Shown: piece after piece, positions 17,685 through 26,037 of the stretch | Layout of the letters: the number at the start of each line of letters is the position of its first letter | Numbering within the stretch: the first letter of the stretch is position 1 | NCBI GenBank assembly: GCA_030388825.1 | Contig: CP128835.1 | Coordinates: 2,846,001 to 2,910,000 of the forward strand | Origin: Rossellomorea sp. AcN35-11 | GTDB lineage: Bacteria > Bacillota > Bacilli > Bacillales > Bacillaceae_B | DNA: 64,000 nucleotides | Direction of reading: 5' to 3' | The notes under the pieces: model-generated | The model's input: the letters and a program-made list of their open reading frames with translations, nothing else | Told to the model about the DNA's origin: nothing | Database searches by the model: none | Made by a program: the position numbers and the translations under genes

Positions 17685-18542
17685 ATGTCTTCTTTAAAAC
17701 CGGGAACGGTAGTGGATTTATTCGTTGATCATGAAGTACCGTACGGTTTCTTTCTGACGAATGAAATAGATCGTGTATTGCTGCATCATTCTGAAATAAC
17801 AGAAGAAATTCACGAAGGAAGTACTGTGAAAGTATTTCTTTATCATGATAAGGATGTTCGCCTAACAGCGACAATGCGGATTCCTAAAGTCCAGGTGGGT
17901 GCTTACGGATGGGCTGAGGTAGTGGATAAGCGGGAAGATTTGGGGGTTTTCGTAAACATCGGCCTCCCGAAGGATATTTTAGTATCGGCAGATGATCTTC
18001 CTAAGTTTATGGAACTATGGCCAAACCCGGGTGATCAGCTGTTTTTAACTTTGAATAGGGATAAACAGGACCGCTTATACGGGCGTCTGGCAACCGAGAA
18101 TATTATTGAACAGGTATCCAGAAGGGCTTCAAATGAAATGATGAAGGCCAAAGTGAAGGGAAGAGTCTATCGATTATTGAGAGTTGGAACATTTTTCCTG
18201 TCTGAACAAGGATATCGGTGCTTCGTTCACGAAAATGAACGTAAAGAAGAACCCCGATTGGGTGAACTTGTTGAAGGCAGAGTGATCGATGTGAAGGATG
18301 ATGGAAATTTGAATGTATCCTTCCTGCCATTAAAACAGGATAAAATGCAAGACGATGCAGATGTAATCCTTGACTATTTGGAAGAAAGAAACGGGGCTAT
18401 CCCTTTTTGGGACAAGAGCCAGCCTGATGATATAAAGGATCGGTTTAACATGAGCAAAGCTTCATTCAAACGAGCACTCGGTAAGCTTATGAAAGAAAAC
18501 CGTGTATACCAGGAAGAAGGATGGACTTATTTAAAGAAGTAA
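17685..18542 (+). CDS. cvfB: S1-domain RNA-binding protein CvfB (YitL)
   Basis: 285 residues. Tandem OB/S1 domains begin at LKPGTVVDLFVDHEVPYGFFLTNE and continue through GWAEVVDKREDLGVFVNIGLPKDILVS, ending in a winged helix (KDRFNMSKASFKRALGKLMKENRVYQEEGWTYL). CvfB is an RNA-binding regulator of virulence in Staphylococcus aureus; the Bacillus homologue is YitL. ATG 17685 follows AGGAGG at 17669-17674; an upstream in-frame ATG lacks a ribosome-binding site. Confidence 0.92.
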   Translation: MSSLKPGTVVDLFVDHEVPYGFFLTNEIDRVLLHHSEITEEIHEGSTVKVFLYHDKDVRLTATMRIPKVQVGAYGWAEVVDKREDLGVFVNIGLPKDILVSADDLPKFMELWPNPGDQLFLTLNRDKQDRLYGRLATENIIEQVSRRASNEMMKAKVKGRVYRLLRVGTFFLSEQGYRCFVHENERKEEPRLGELVEGRVIDVKDDGNLNVSFLPLKQDKMQDDADVILDYLEERNGAIPFWDKSQPDDIKDRFNMSKASFKRALGKLMKENRVYQEEGWTYLKK

Positions 18543-18576
18543 ACGTCCTTTCTTTTCCAAAAGTGTAAAAGACATC

Positions 18577-18611
18577 AAAGAGTGCTGACCAAGTGGTCAG
18601 CACTCTTTTAA
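18577..18611. terminator. Bidirectional terminator
   Basis: AAAGAGTGCTGACCA / TGGTCAGCACTCTTT, 15-bp perfect stem between convergent genes. Confidence 0.92.
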
Positions 18612-18616
18612 CTATG

Positions 18617-19822
18617 CTACATTCCGTTTTGTTTTCCCTTGATCTTTACAGGTCTAATGGGCATGAGTGTTCCAATAATAGCAATGAAAGCACACCCGAT
18701 CAATACAGAAGAGTAACCGGTTACAGCAACTGCTGATAAAAACCCGAATACGATAAGATCCAATGCTGAATCGACAATGGATAGCAGGGAAATGGTTGTC
18801 GCCCTGATCCCCGATGGGATGTATTCGTTGCTTAATTGAGAATATATCGGGTAACGGATCGCACGAACAAGCCTTAATACGAAAAAGGAACCCAAAACAA
18901 TCCATAATGATGAAGTGAACACAGCTGATAAAAGTAACCCTGTTACGGCTAAAAAACCCGATATGGTCATAAGCTTTACTCTGGATATCTTTCCGGTCAT
19001 CCATCCAATGGAGTTCGATGCAAGAAAACCCACGACTGCCGAAAGGGCATAAAAAACACCGATTAAATAAACGGGCAACCCTGCATCCTTCATCAAAGGC
19101 TGGTCGAAGTATTGGTAAACAGCTCCTGCGGGTATGAAGACCAATGTTACGTTCAGAAACATCAGCAAAAGTTCCGGTGCCTGCCGAATTACCTTCAGCC
19201 CGCTTTTAACTTGAGAAAAAGGATTTTCTTTTTTGAAAGAATCCATTGAAGGCTGCTTGATATTAAGAGCGAAGACCACCTCTATTAGATGGAACATCAG
19301 GCCAAGTCCGATCAGCAGAATAAACTGGCTGTCAGCCAGGTCTTTAGCCAAATATGACCCAAAGATCACAGCAATCAGCATACTGATAAAGGTAGCAGAT
19401 TGTATTTTCCCCATGGCACCGTCCATCCGGTTTTCTTCATTGGTTTCCTTTAATGAGTCGTAGATAAGTGCTTCATCTGCTCCTGAATAAAAAGTCACGC
19501 TGAATCCATTAATAAAACTGTACAAATAAAACACCCATGGTTCATATGCAAATAAAAGCAGGGAAATACTGAAGATCTTAAGGACGGAACCAACTAAAAA
19601 GGATTGCTTTGCACCGTAACGGTCAGCAAACATACCGGTTGGAAGTTCTCCAATCAAAACAGCTCCACTCCAAAACATAAGCACGATCAGGATTTGGGAA
19701 GAACTTAATCCCCTTTCAAAATAAAACAAAGTCAAGACTGGTTGAAGAAAACTCATCGTACCGAAAAACGAAATCCAAAATAACATCCTGATATTATGGG
19801 ATGCAAGTGTATGTTTGTTCAT
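18617..19822 (-). CDS. MFS transporter (probable drug efflux)
   Basis: 401 residues with 12 predicted helices. The MFS A-like motif GMFADRYGAKQSFLVGS lies between helices 2 and 3, and the second half repeats it as GWMTGKISRVKLM. The sequence resembles small-molecule/drug exporters, and the substrate cannot be assigned. Its ribosome-binding site (in GGAAGTAGGAG, plus-strand 19829-19839) is complementary to a segment between the leader ORF and the gene, so translation is probably controlled by attenuation. Confidence 0.88.
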   Translation of the reverse strand: MNKHTLASHNIRMLFWISFFGTMSFLQPVLTLFYFERGLSSSQILIVLMFWSGAVLIGELPTGMFADRYGAKQSFLVGSVLKIFSISLLLFAYEPWVFYLYSFINGFSVTFYSGADEALIYDSLKETNEENRMDGAMGKIQSATFISMLIAVIFGSYLAKDLADSQFILLIGLGLMFHLIEVVFALNIKQPSMDSFKKENPFSQVKSGLKVIRQAPELLLMFLNVTLVFIPAGAVYQYFDQPLMKDAGLPVYLIGVFYALSAVVGFLASNSIGWMTGKISRVKLMTISGFLAVTGLLLSAVFTSSLWIVLGSFFVLRLVRAIRYPIYSQLSNEYIPSGIRATTISLLSIVDSALDLIVFGFLSAVAVTGYSSVLIGCAFIAIIGTLMPIRPVKIKGKQNGM

Positions 19823-19828
19823 AAATGT

Positions 19829-19914
19829 CTCCTACTTCCTGAAAATGTTGATAAATACCCGGAAGAAGGAGCGTCGTTTCATATTCTAGAAATCCTGAAC
19901 GTTCACTCCTTCTT
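19829..19914 (-). promoter_or_regulatory. Translational attenuator of the MFS gene
   Basis: Three segments in mRNA order: segment 1 AAGAAGGAG (plus coordinates 19906-19914, inside the leader ORF), segment 2 CTCCTTCTTCC (19861-19871) and segment 3 GGAAGTAGGAG (19829-19839, the gene's ribosome-binding site). Segment 2 pairs with segment 1 over 9 bp or with segment 3 over 10 of 11 bp, so the two folds exclude each other. Confidence 0.7.
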
Positions 19915-19948
19915 GAAATAATAAGAACGTTTTGAATGTTTTTTGCAT
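19886..19948 (-). CDS. 20-residue leader peptide of the MFS gene
   Basis: AAGGAGGAAATACC precedes an ATG at 19946-19948. The ORF encodes MQKTFKTFLLF followed by QEGVNVQDF and ends in TAG at 19886. Codons ~12-15 form segment 1 of the attenuator. The start signal is stronger than that of the transporter itself, as in known erm, cat and tet(L)-type leaders. Confidence 0.75.
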   Translation of the reverse strand: MQKTFKTFLLFQEGVNVQDF

Positions 19949-20053
19949 GGTATTTCCTCCTTGTGTTTGATGGCTTAAGTTTAGCATAAGTCTAAGGAAT
20001 CATTATGGGGAAATGTTCGACATCATTCTACATAATGAAGAGAGGTGTATACG

Positions 20054-21112
20054 TTGAAGAAAGTTTTGTTAGACGTTTTACAGGCAAGAGGAAGTTATTA
20101 TGAGGTTGGATTGCAGTTGGGAAGGGAATTAAGGGAATCTCCCCTGTATTCTCATCATTTAAAGCGTCGCAAGAGGTCTTTGCATCAATACAAAGTGGAT
20201 GTAGGAGAAGCGGAGTCATTGATCCGTCGTTACTCACCTGGTTTGTGGGATGAATTGGAAGGGTTGGCTTGTGGTTTACAATGGTCCATAGAAGATACTG
20301 TTCATGAATATTCGGGGTTTCAACAAGACTGGGGCGAATCAGGGTGCTCATCTTTAGCGAGTAATGGTATCTATGTGAGAAATTATGATTACCATCCGAA
20401 GACTTACGAAGGCAGACTTCTGCTTGTTCAGCCTTCTGGAGGGTTTGCATCCTTAGGGTTCTCAGGCAGAGGGATAGGCCGGCTTGACGGACTGAATGAA
20501 AAAGGGTTGGCAGTTGGTTTTCATTTCGTTAACCGTCTCAACCCCGGAAAAGGATTGATATGTACAACAATCGCAAGAATTCTTCTTGACACTTGTGAAA
20601 ATACAGAAGAAGCTATAGAAGTATTGCAGAACCTTCCTCATCGCCACTGCTTCAATTACTCATTGTATGATCGATCCGGCAAGGCTGCTGTTGTAGAGGC
20701 ATCTCCCAGAGGGGTTGGAATATACCATCATACAGCGTTAAGCTGTACGAATCATTTCCAGATGAATCACATGAGACGAGACAATCGTCGTTATCTAAAT
20801 GATTCGGAAAAGAGATTGGACTGGCTGCGTTCCAAGCAGGGAACGGGACTGAACATGAGGGAAGCATTAGATTTATTCAATCATGGGGACAGTCCGATAT
20901 TTAAACGGGGGTACGATTCATGGGCCGGAACCATTCATACATGTGTCTTTCATACAGATACCCTTCAATGCTTGATCGGCTTTGGGGAGAGCTCTGAAGG
21001 AGTGTTCATGGATTTTAGTGATTGGATCTCAGGGAAGCCTTTAAGGATTAAAAAGATAGTGGGCAGATTTATGACGGATCAACCCTTTGTATTCATGGAA
21101 GAGAAAGAGTGA
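20054..21112 (+). CDS. C45-family autoproteolytic acyltransferase/hydrolase
   Basis: About 352 residues. The N-terminal RGSYYEVGLQLGRELRE and the GCSSLASNGIYVRNYDYHP motif are those of the C45 family (acyl-CoA:6-aminopenicillanate acyltransferase-like Ntn hydrolases). The Cys in ESGCSS is the likely autocleavage site and nucleophile. NEKGLAVGFHFVN and CTNHF are further conserved blocks. Substrate unknown. TTG 20054 is preferred because GAGGTG ends six bases before it; the GTG at 20045 overlaps that site. Confidence 0.82.
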   Translation: MKKVLLDVLQARGSYYEVGLQLGRELRESPLYSHHLKRRKRSLHQYKVDVGEAESLIRRYSPGLWDELEGLACGLQWSIEDTVHEYSGFQQDWGESGCSSLASNGIYVRNYDYHPKTYEGRLLLVQPSGGFASLGFSGRGIGRLDGLNEKGLAVGFHFVNRLNPGKGLICTTIARILLDTCENTEEAIEVLQNLPHRHCFNYSLYDRSGKAAVVEASPRGVGIYHHTALSCTNHFQMNHMRRDNRRYLNDSEKRLDWLRSKQGTGLNMREALDLFNHGDSPIFKRGYDSWAGTIHTCVFHTDTLQCLIGFGESSEGVFMDFSDWISGKPLRIKKIVGRFMTDQPFVFMEEKE

Positions 21113-21227
21113 TAAAAGGAACCGAGCAAATCAAGAATTCTATGGCATTTTATCGTGGAGGACTTCCTCGGTTCTTATTCATAAAGTGTTCAAATTATTA
21201 TCAATATATTCATTATTTATAAAATGA

Positions 21228-21655
21228 TTAAATGTGATGTGAGTTCGAATCCCCTGTTATGCTTGTTTCAACAATAGGCTGGCACTGCAGCATTAACCGA
21301 GTGATCCTTAGTCGGTTGTAGCGTTGTACAAGGATAAGGAGGAGGGTATCATCTGCAGCCAATGAGAAAGTTCTGCACGCTTCAACTCGAGAAGTAAGGT
21401 AACACGCCCCTGTTGAGATGAGAGATTAATTTCATTTTTTCTTACCCCGCCTTGAAATCATCCTCCTGCATCAGGCAGTTTCTTTTTCCACTTTTTGATT
21501 TTTAAAACCCTGTGTATCCCGCTTTCCCTTCCAAGCTTATAAGGGTGAAGTATAGGGGAAATCTTCCAAACTTGATTCGGAGTCAGTCTGGACGTTATGA
21601 AAGAAACCAAAAGGTGGATCCCTACCCACGCGAGCATATTAACGAAAATAATCAT
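21228..21655 (-). pseudogene. crtO: Decayed crtO, glycosyl-4,4'-diaponeurosporenoate acyltransferase
   Basis: The start (ATG at 21653-21655, four-base ATGA overlap with crtQ) leads into MLAWVGIHLLVSFITSRLT and later GIHRVLKIKKWKKKLPDAG, as in CrtO. Codon ~66 is then TGA. The same frame continues with FQGGVRKNEI and ELKRAELSHWLQM, also CrtO-like. A further break with loss of roughly 23 codons follows, after which another frame gives LILVQRYNRLRITRL, matching the CrtO C-terminal VQRYNRPRLTQLL. A stop plus an internal deletion indicates real decay. The last step of staphyloxanthin-type carotenoid synthesis would be missing. Confidence 0.75.
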
Positions 21656-22767
21656 TTCATCTTTTCGTCCTTTCCTTTCTCTACAAAAACATACCGATCC
21701 TTCCACTTCGTCTGTTTAGTAAAAAACGTATTCCAAACAGAGTGTAAAAAAACCATAATAAAAAATAAAAGGTGGATAGGAAATAAGAGCGTGTCCAAAA
21801 GAGTGAAGTTCCCTATTCTACTTACAATGACATATAAATAAAGACTCACTAATGAGTATTCAAGCATATAACGATATGGGTTTCCTGCGATCATATCAGG
21901 AGACTGAATGATAAATGAAATGAGAAAGGCAATCCATATAGAAATAACGGTCAATAATAGAAGATTCGTTGATCTTGCACCTGAAGCGAAGCTTTTTGAC
22001 CATCCATGGAATACCTCAGCCAACCCGTTCTCATACATTCTCATGGAGATGGCTCGCTGCCCACTCACAGCTTCTACGGATTCCCCACATGCCTTTGCAC
22101 GTCGGCATAAGGAAAAATGCTCCACCATGTCGCTTTTGATGGCTTCGTGTCCACCGATCCTCCTGTAGACATCTTTTGAACAAAGGAAGCACTGACCAAA
22201 CCCTCCTGCAGGCTTAAACAATCCTGCAAGAAGATGGGTAACGTTTGTGAATGCGAAAATGATGAAGTGAAAGATCATAGAAAGGGTTTCATAACCGCTG
22301 TTCATCTTGTGATAAGGATGAATGCTTAGCACACCTTGACAATGTTGGCGTTTATAAGTTTCGCATATCCTCAACAGCCCTGCCTTCTCAAACCATGTAT
22401 CACAATCTACGAACAGCAGGAATTCACCTTTTGAAGCCTTAGCTCCATTCCAACAAGCCCAAGACTTCCCTTTCCATCCCATGGGGAGAGGGGGAGAATC
22501 AATGACGATCGCTCCGAATTCTTCACTTATTTCCCTTGTCCGATCCTTTGATCCATCATTCACAACAATCACTTCTAGTGGCTGAATGAATTGATTTTCA
22601 ATGCTTGACAGCAGCTTTCCGATCGTTCCTTCTTCATTCCTGGCAGGGATGATGATGGAGCATTTTTTTACTAGAAAGCTATTTCTTACATGGATCGCCT
22701 TATTGACCAATGGAATCCGGAAGAATAGGAATGCCGTAAATAAGATTGTTCCTAACCAAACATACAT
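21652..22767 (-). CDS. crtQ: 4,4'-Diaponeurosporenoate glycosyltransferase-like, family GT2
   Basis: 371 residues: an N-terminal membrane anchor, then a GT2 domain with SIIIPARNEEGTIGKLLSS, VVNDGSKDRT and FVDCDTWFEKAGLL (DxD metal site). The acceptor-side motif GGHEAIKSDMVEHFSLCRRAKACG (ED/QxxRW-like region) follows, then three or four C-terminal helices. CrtQ glucosylates diaponeurosporenoate in C30 carotenoid synthesis. It overlaps crtO by four bases and is divergent from a desaturase-family gene. Confidence 0.88.
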   Translation of the reverse strand: MYVWLGTILFTAFLFFRIPLVNKAIHVRNSFLVKKCSIIIPARNEEGTIGKLLSSIENQFIQPLEVIVVNDGSKDRTREISEEFGAIVIDSPPLPMGWKGKSWACWNGAKASKGEFLLFVDCDTWFEKAGLLRICETYKRQHCQGVLSIHPYHKMNSGYETLSMIFHFIIFAFTNVTHLLAGLFKPAGGFGQCFLCSKDVYRRIGGHEAIKSDMVEHFSLCRRAKACGESVEAVSGQRAISMRMYENGLAEVFHGWSKSFASGARSTNLLLLTVISIWIAFLISFIIQSPDMIAGNPYRYMLEYSLVSLYLYVIVSRIGNFTLLDTLLFPIHLLFFIMVFLHSVWNTFFTKQTKWKDRYVFVEKGKDEKMK

Positions 22768-22988
22768 TTTGCTTCACCTTCTATTTAAGATCGATTTTTA
22801 TCAACATCTTAACCATTTTAGGGATGGGTAATACGTATTGTGAGATGGTGCAGGGTTTTCATGCAGAGACTTCTTTGATTGATCAGGAAATAAGTGGTTT
22901 TGAAACTTTCTAAAAATGGGCACAATGAAAAGCTGAATAAGGGTTTCAATCTAGTCAAGACGATCGTTCTCGTAAGGAGGAAATAGAA

Positions 22989-24494
22989 ATGAAAAAGAAA
23001 GTGTTAATCGTGGGTGGCGGTCTGGGCGGTATGTCGACTGCTATCCGTCTGTCGTCTGAAGGATATAATGTGACCATTTTGGAAAAAGGTGAGAGACTCG
23101 GCGGGAAATTAAATAAAAGAGGGGAAAAGGGCTATTCGTTCGATACAGGCCCCTCCATTCTTACGATGCCTTGGGTATTGGAGAAAGTTTTTGCACATGC
23201 CAATCGCGATCTGAATGATTATATTGATATCGTAAGGGTTGAGCCGGGCTGGCGAACATTTTTTCATGACGGGAAAGAACTTGATGTTTCTTCGGACATT
23301 CCAACCATGCTGGAGGAAATGAAAAAGACATCACCAGAGGATGCCGGAAACCTATTTAATTATTTAAGTTATTGCAGTAAAATGTATGAGCTGACAATGA
23401 AAAGCTATTACAAAAAGAGCATAAACGGCCTGCAGGATTTACGAACCATGCATCCTGTAAAGGAATTATTGCAGATGGATCCCATGAAATCAATGGATGC
23501 TGCCAATCGCAAATTCATCAAAGATAAGTACTGGCAGCAATTATTTAATTTCTTAATCATGTACGTAGGGTCTTCCCCATACCATGCACCCGCCATCATG
23601 TCACAGCTTACACATGTACAGTTAGGCCTTGGGGTTCATTATGTTAAAGGAGGAATGTACAAGATTGCCGAGGCAATGGCGAAAGTATTGGAGGAGTTGG
23701 GTGTAGAGGTCCACTTGAATTGTGAAGTGGAAGATATCCTTACATCTGGAAGCCGTGCTGAGGGAGTCCGTACGAAAATAGGAGAGGAGCTTAAGGGCGA
23801 CATCGTCATATCGAATTTAGAAGCCATTCCTTGCTACAAATCTCTTCTTGGGGATCATCATTCCTCCCAGAAGGAAGTAGATGAGTTAAGTAAGTATGCG
23901 CCTACTGTGTCAGGTCTTGTTTTACTTCTGGGTGTTGATCGGAAATATGACCACCTGGCACATCATAATTTCTTCTTCAGTGAGGATCCCCGTAAAGAGT
24001 TCAGGCAGATATTCGATGAAAATAAATTGGCGGATGACCCAACAATCTATATAGGTATTTCATCTAAGTCGGATCAGACGCAGGCTCCAGAAGGAAAAGA
24101 AAACCTTTTTGTACTGACTCACGTTCCACCATTGAAAGAGGGAGAGGACTGGTCCCAATATAAAGAGTCCTACCGACTTAAAGTGCTTGAGAAGCTGGAG
24201 AAAATGGGAGTGACCAACTTACGGAACCATATTGAATACGAATATTCATTCACCCCGAATGACCTTCAAAACCTGTATGGTTCTAACGGTGGATCAATCT
24301 ACGGTACAGTAACGGACCGAAAGCTGAATGGAGGATTTAAAATCCCGAATAAGAGCAGAGTGCTTTCAAATATGTATTTCGTGGGAGGGTCGACACATCC
24401 AGGTGGAGGTGTTCCGATGGTATCGCTCTCAGGACAACTGACGGCAGAATTGATTATAGACGAACAGGTGAAGGTCAATCGTTATATTGGATAA
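22989..24494 (+). CDS. Phytoene desaturase family oxidoreductase (CrtN/CrtP-like)
   Basis: 501 residues. An N-terminal dinucleotide-binding motif (VLIVGGGLGGMSTAIRLSSEGYNVTILEKGERLGGK) and the C-terminal carotenoid-desaturase signature (MYFVGGSTHPGGGVPMVSLSGQLTAE) define the family. In C30 pathways such enzymes either desaturate diapophytoene (CrtN) or oxidise the terminal methyl (CrtP). The crtQ/crtO neighbours favour one of these, but sequence alone does not separate them. AAGGAGGAAATAGAA precedes the ATG. Confidence 0.88.
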   Translation: MKKKVLIVGGGLGGMSTAIRLSSEGYNVTILEKGERLGGKLNKRGEKGYSFDTGPSILTMPWVLEKVFAHANRDLNDYIDIVRVEPGWRTFFHDGKELDVSSDIPTMLEEMKKTSPEDAGNLFNYLSYCSKMYELTMKSYYKKSINGLQDLRTMHPVKELLQMDPMKSMDAANRKFIKDKYWQQLFNFLIMYVGSSPYHAPAIMSQLTHVQLGLGVHYVKGGMYKIAEAMAKVLEELGVEVHLNCEVEDILTSGSRAEGVRTKIGEELKGDIVISNLEAIPCYKSLLGDHHSSQKEVDELSKYAPTVSGLVLLLGVDRKYDHLAHHNFFFSEDPRKEFRQIFDENKLADDPTIYIGISSKSDQTQAPEGKENLFVLTHVPPLKEGEDWSQYKESYRLKVLEKLEKMGVTNLRNHIEYEYSFTPNDLQNLYGSNGGSIYGTVTDRKLNGGFKIPNKSRVLSNMYFVGGSTHPGGGVPMVSLSGQLTAELIIDEQVKVNRYIG

Positions 24495-24495
24495 A

Positions 24496-24537
24496 GAAAG
24501 CCGGAGGGGTGGCTTGGCTGCCTTCCCTCCGGCTTTT
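24496..24537. terminator. Terminator of the crt desaturase
   Basis: AAAGCCGGAGGG / CCCTCCGGCTTTT hairpin. It also lies just beyond the small minus-strand ORF. Confidence 0.85.
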
Positions 24538-24541
24538 CATC

Positions 24542-24694
24542 TCATTCCTTCAATTGGGCATTTACAGAATCAGAATTATTCACCTTTGCATCCTCTTTAT
24601 CCGGGTAAGGATCAAAGAAATTCACTACTTTTCCTGGACCTTCAATCCCTATGACGGTCTCTTTATCTTCTCTGAAATCGTCTTGTTTCTTCAT
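24542..24694 (-). CDS. Small acidic hypothetical protein
   Basis: 50 residues, starting MKKQDDFREDKETVIGIEG and containing GKVVNFFDPYPDKED. GGAAGGAG precedes the ATG at good distance and a terminator follows. I do not recognise it. Confidence 0.6.
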   Translation of the reverse strand: MKKQDDFREDKETVIGIEGPGKVVNFFDPYPDKEDAKVNNSDSVNAQLKE

Positions 24695-24791
24695 ATCTAA
24701 AAACTCCTTCCTGCCAATTAGTTTGGCGAAAGGAACTCATTTCATTCTCCGGACATACACCGAAATTTGTCATCATCCACCTGACTACTGT

Positions 24792-25319
24792 TTATTGCCA
24801 ATGATCTTCTATAAATTCGTCACGCCCTGATTTAACCCGGTCTTCTTTATATTCAGCTGGATTCTTTTTATAGAATTTTTGATGATAGTCTTCAGCGGGA
24901 TAGAATGTAGATGCAGGAAGGATTTGGGTGACAATCGGTTTTTTAAATCGGCCACTTTCCTCTATTTGTTTCTTCGTCATCTCCGCTTCTTTCTTTTGAC
25001 GTTCGTTATGGTAGAAAATAGCTGTGCGATATTGATCACCCCGGTCATGGAATTGACCTCCATCATCTGTTGGATCAATTTGAGGCCAATACAGTTCCAA
25101 TAATCTTTCATATGGGAAGAGAGAGGGATCGAAGGTGATTTGAACAACTTCATAATGTCCGCTGTTACCAGCTTTAATCTCTTCATAGGTCGGATCTTCA
25201 AGATGACCCCCTGAATAACCGGATACCACATCCACAATACCCGGCAATTCATCAAATGGTTTTACCATACACCAAAAACAACCTCCGGCAAAAGTGGCGA
25301 TCTCAATCTTATCACTCAT
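24792..25319 (-). CDS. msrA: Peptide-methionine (S)-S-oxide reductase MsrA
   Basis: 175 residues with the catalytic GGCFWC motif at residues ~12-17, then VSGYSGGHLEDPTYEEI and GNSGHYEVVQITFDP, and the C-terminal AEDYHQKFYKKNP. The enzyme reduces the S-epimer of methionine sulfoxide in proteins. No MsrB is fused or adjacent. Confidence 0.96.
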   Translation of the reverse strand: MSDKIEIATFAGGCFWCMVKPFDELPGIVDVVSGYSGGHLEDPTYEEIKAGNSGHYEVVQITFDPSLFPYERLLELYWPQIDPTDDGGQFHDRGDQYRTAIFYHNERQKKEAEMTKKQIEESGRFKKPIVTQILPASTFYPAEDYHQKFYKKNPAEYKEDRVKSGRDEFIEDHWQ

Positions 25320-25654
25320 TTACAAAAACCCCCATCATATGTCGCTCTAAAGTAGTAAAGCAATAGCATGAGAAAGATTCTATCATGAAAGTGAAGAGGC
25401 GACAATCTTTTAGTTCGGCTCTTATAACCATTATGTTATATCATGCTGTTTTAAACAAAGTGTCTCCATTTCTTTGTCCACTAGAATGTACATTTGAATT
25501 CGAACAAGCCCCCTCAGCTTAGGGGAAGGTCGTACTTTCAAGGGGGATAACTCGGTACCATCTCATTGCCGTTCACTATTTTTTACACACAATTGATAGA
25601 TTAAGCATGCAGGCTCAAACCTACCTATCATTCAACAAATTTTTCAAAAAGGAA
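25320..25654. other. Intergenic, no gene seen
   Basis: About 335 bp between msrA and the B12 operon promoter. I see no ORF with a ribosome-binding site and no RNA motif here. Confidence 0.5.
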
Positions 25655-25683
25655 TTCACTAACCAACCGAACTTGTGTATAAT
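25655..25683 (+). promoter_or_regulatory. Sigma-A promoter of the B12 operon
   Basis: TTCACT (25655-25660), 17-bp spacer, TATAAT (25678-25683) with an upstream TGTG. Placed just before the cobalamin riboswitch. Confidence 0.7.
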
Positions 25684-25704
25684 TCATGTGAACGGAACAA
25701 TTAC

Positions 25705-25925
25705 ATACGATATGAGATTAGGTGAAGCTGAAGTTCAAAGAAAATTTTAGCTTCTTAAAAGGGAAGTTGGTGTAATTCCAACGCGGTCCCGCCACTGTAA
25801 ATGGAAGTGAGCTGTGTGAATGCCACTGTACCAAAGGGTATGGGAAGGTGCAGCAAACAATGACCATGAGCCAGGAGACCTGCCTAATGTCTTTCGCACC
25901 AAATCTACGCGGATAGAAAGGTGTA
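25705..25925 (+). promoter_or_regulatory. Cobalamin (AdoCbl) riboswitch
   Basis: The consensus blocks appear in order: GAAGTTGGTGTAATTCCAACGCGGTCCCGCCACTG region (25763-25797), AAGTGAGCTG, ATGCCACTG, GGGTATGGGAAGG and the B12 box GAGCCAGGAGACCTGCCT (25868-25885). A terminator follows at 25969, so it should repress the salvage operon when cobalamin is abundant. Confidence 0.97.
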
Positions 25926-25968
25926 ATGTGCATGTTTGACAAAATGAATCATATCTATGCATCTTACA

Positions 25969-25999
25969 CAACATCTCTGGCCCCGCCGGAGATGTTTTT
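25969..25999 (+). terminator. Riboswitch-controlled terminator
   Basis: ACATCTC / GAGATGT with a GC-rich apex followed by a T run. Confidence 0.88.
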
Positions 26000-26037
26000 T
26001 GTCTGACTAAACGTATCGTCACAGGAGGAGAAAAAGC

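Noticed and set aside
21241-21420. Structured non-coding RNA between the C45 gene and crtQ
   Set aside because: Several inverted repeats are visible, but reading the minus strand shows CrtO-like protein in two frames, so decayed coding sequence explains it.
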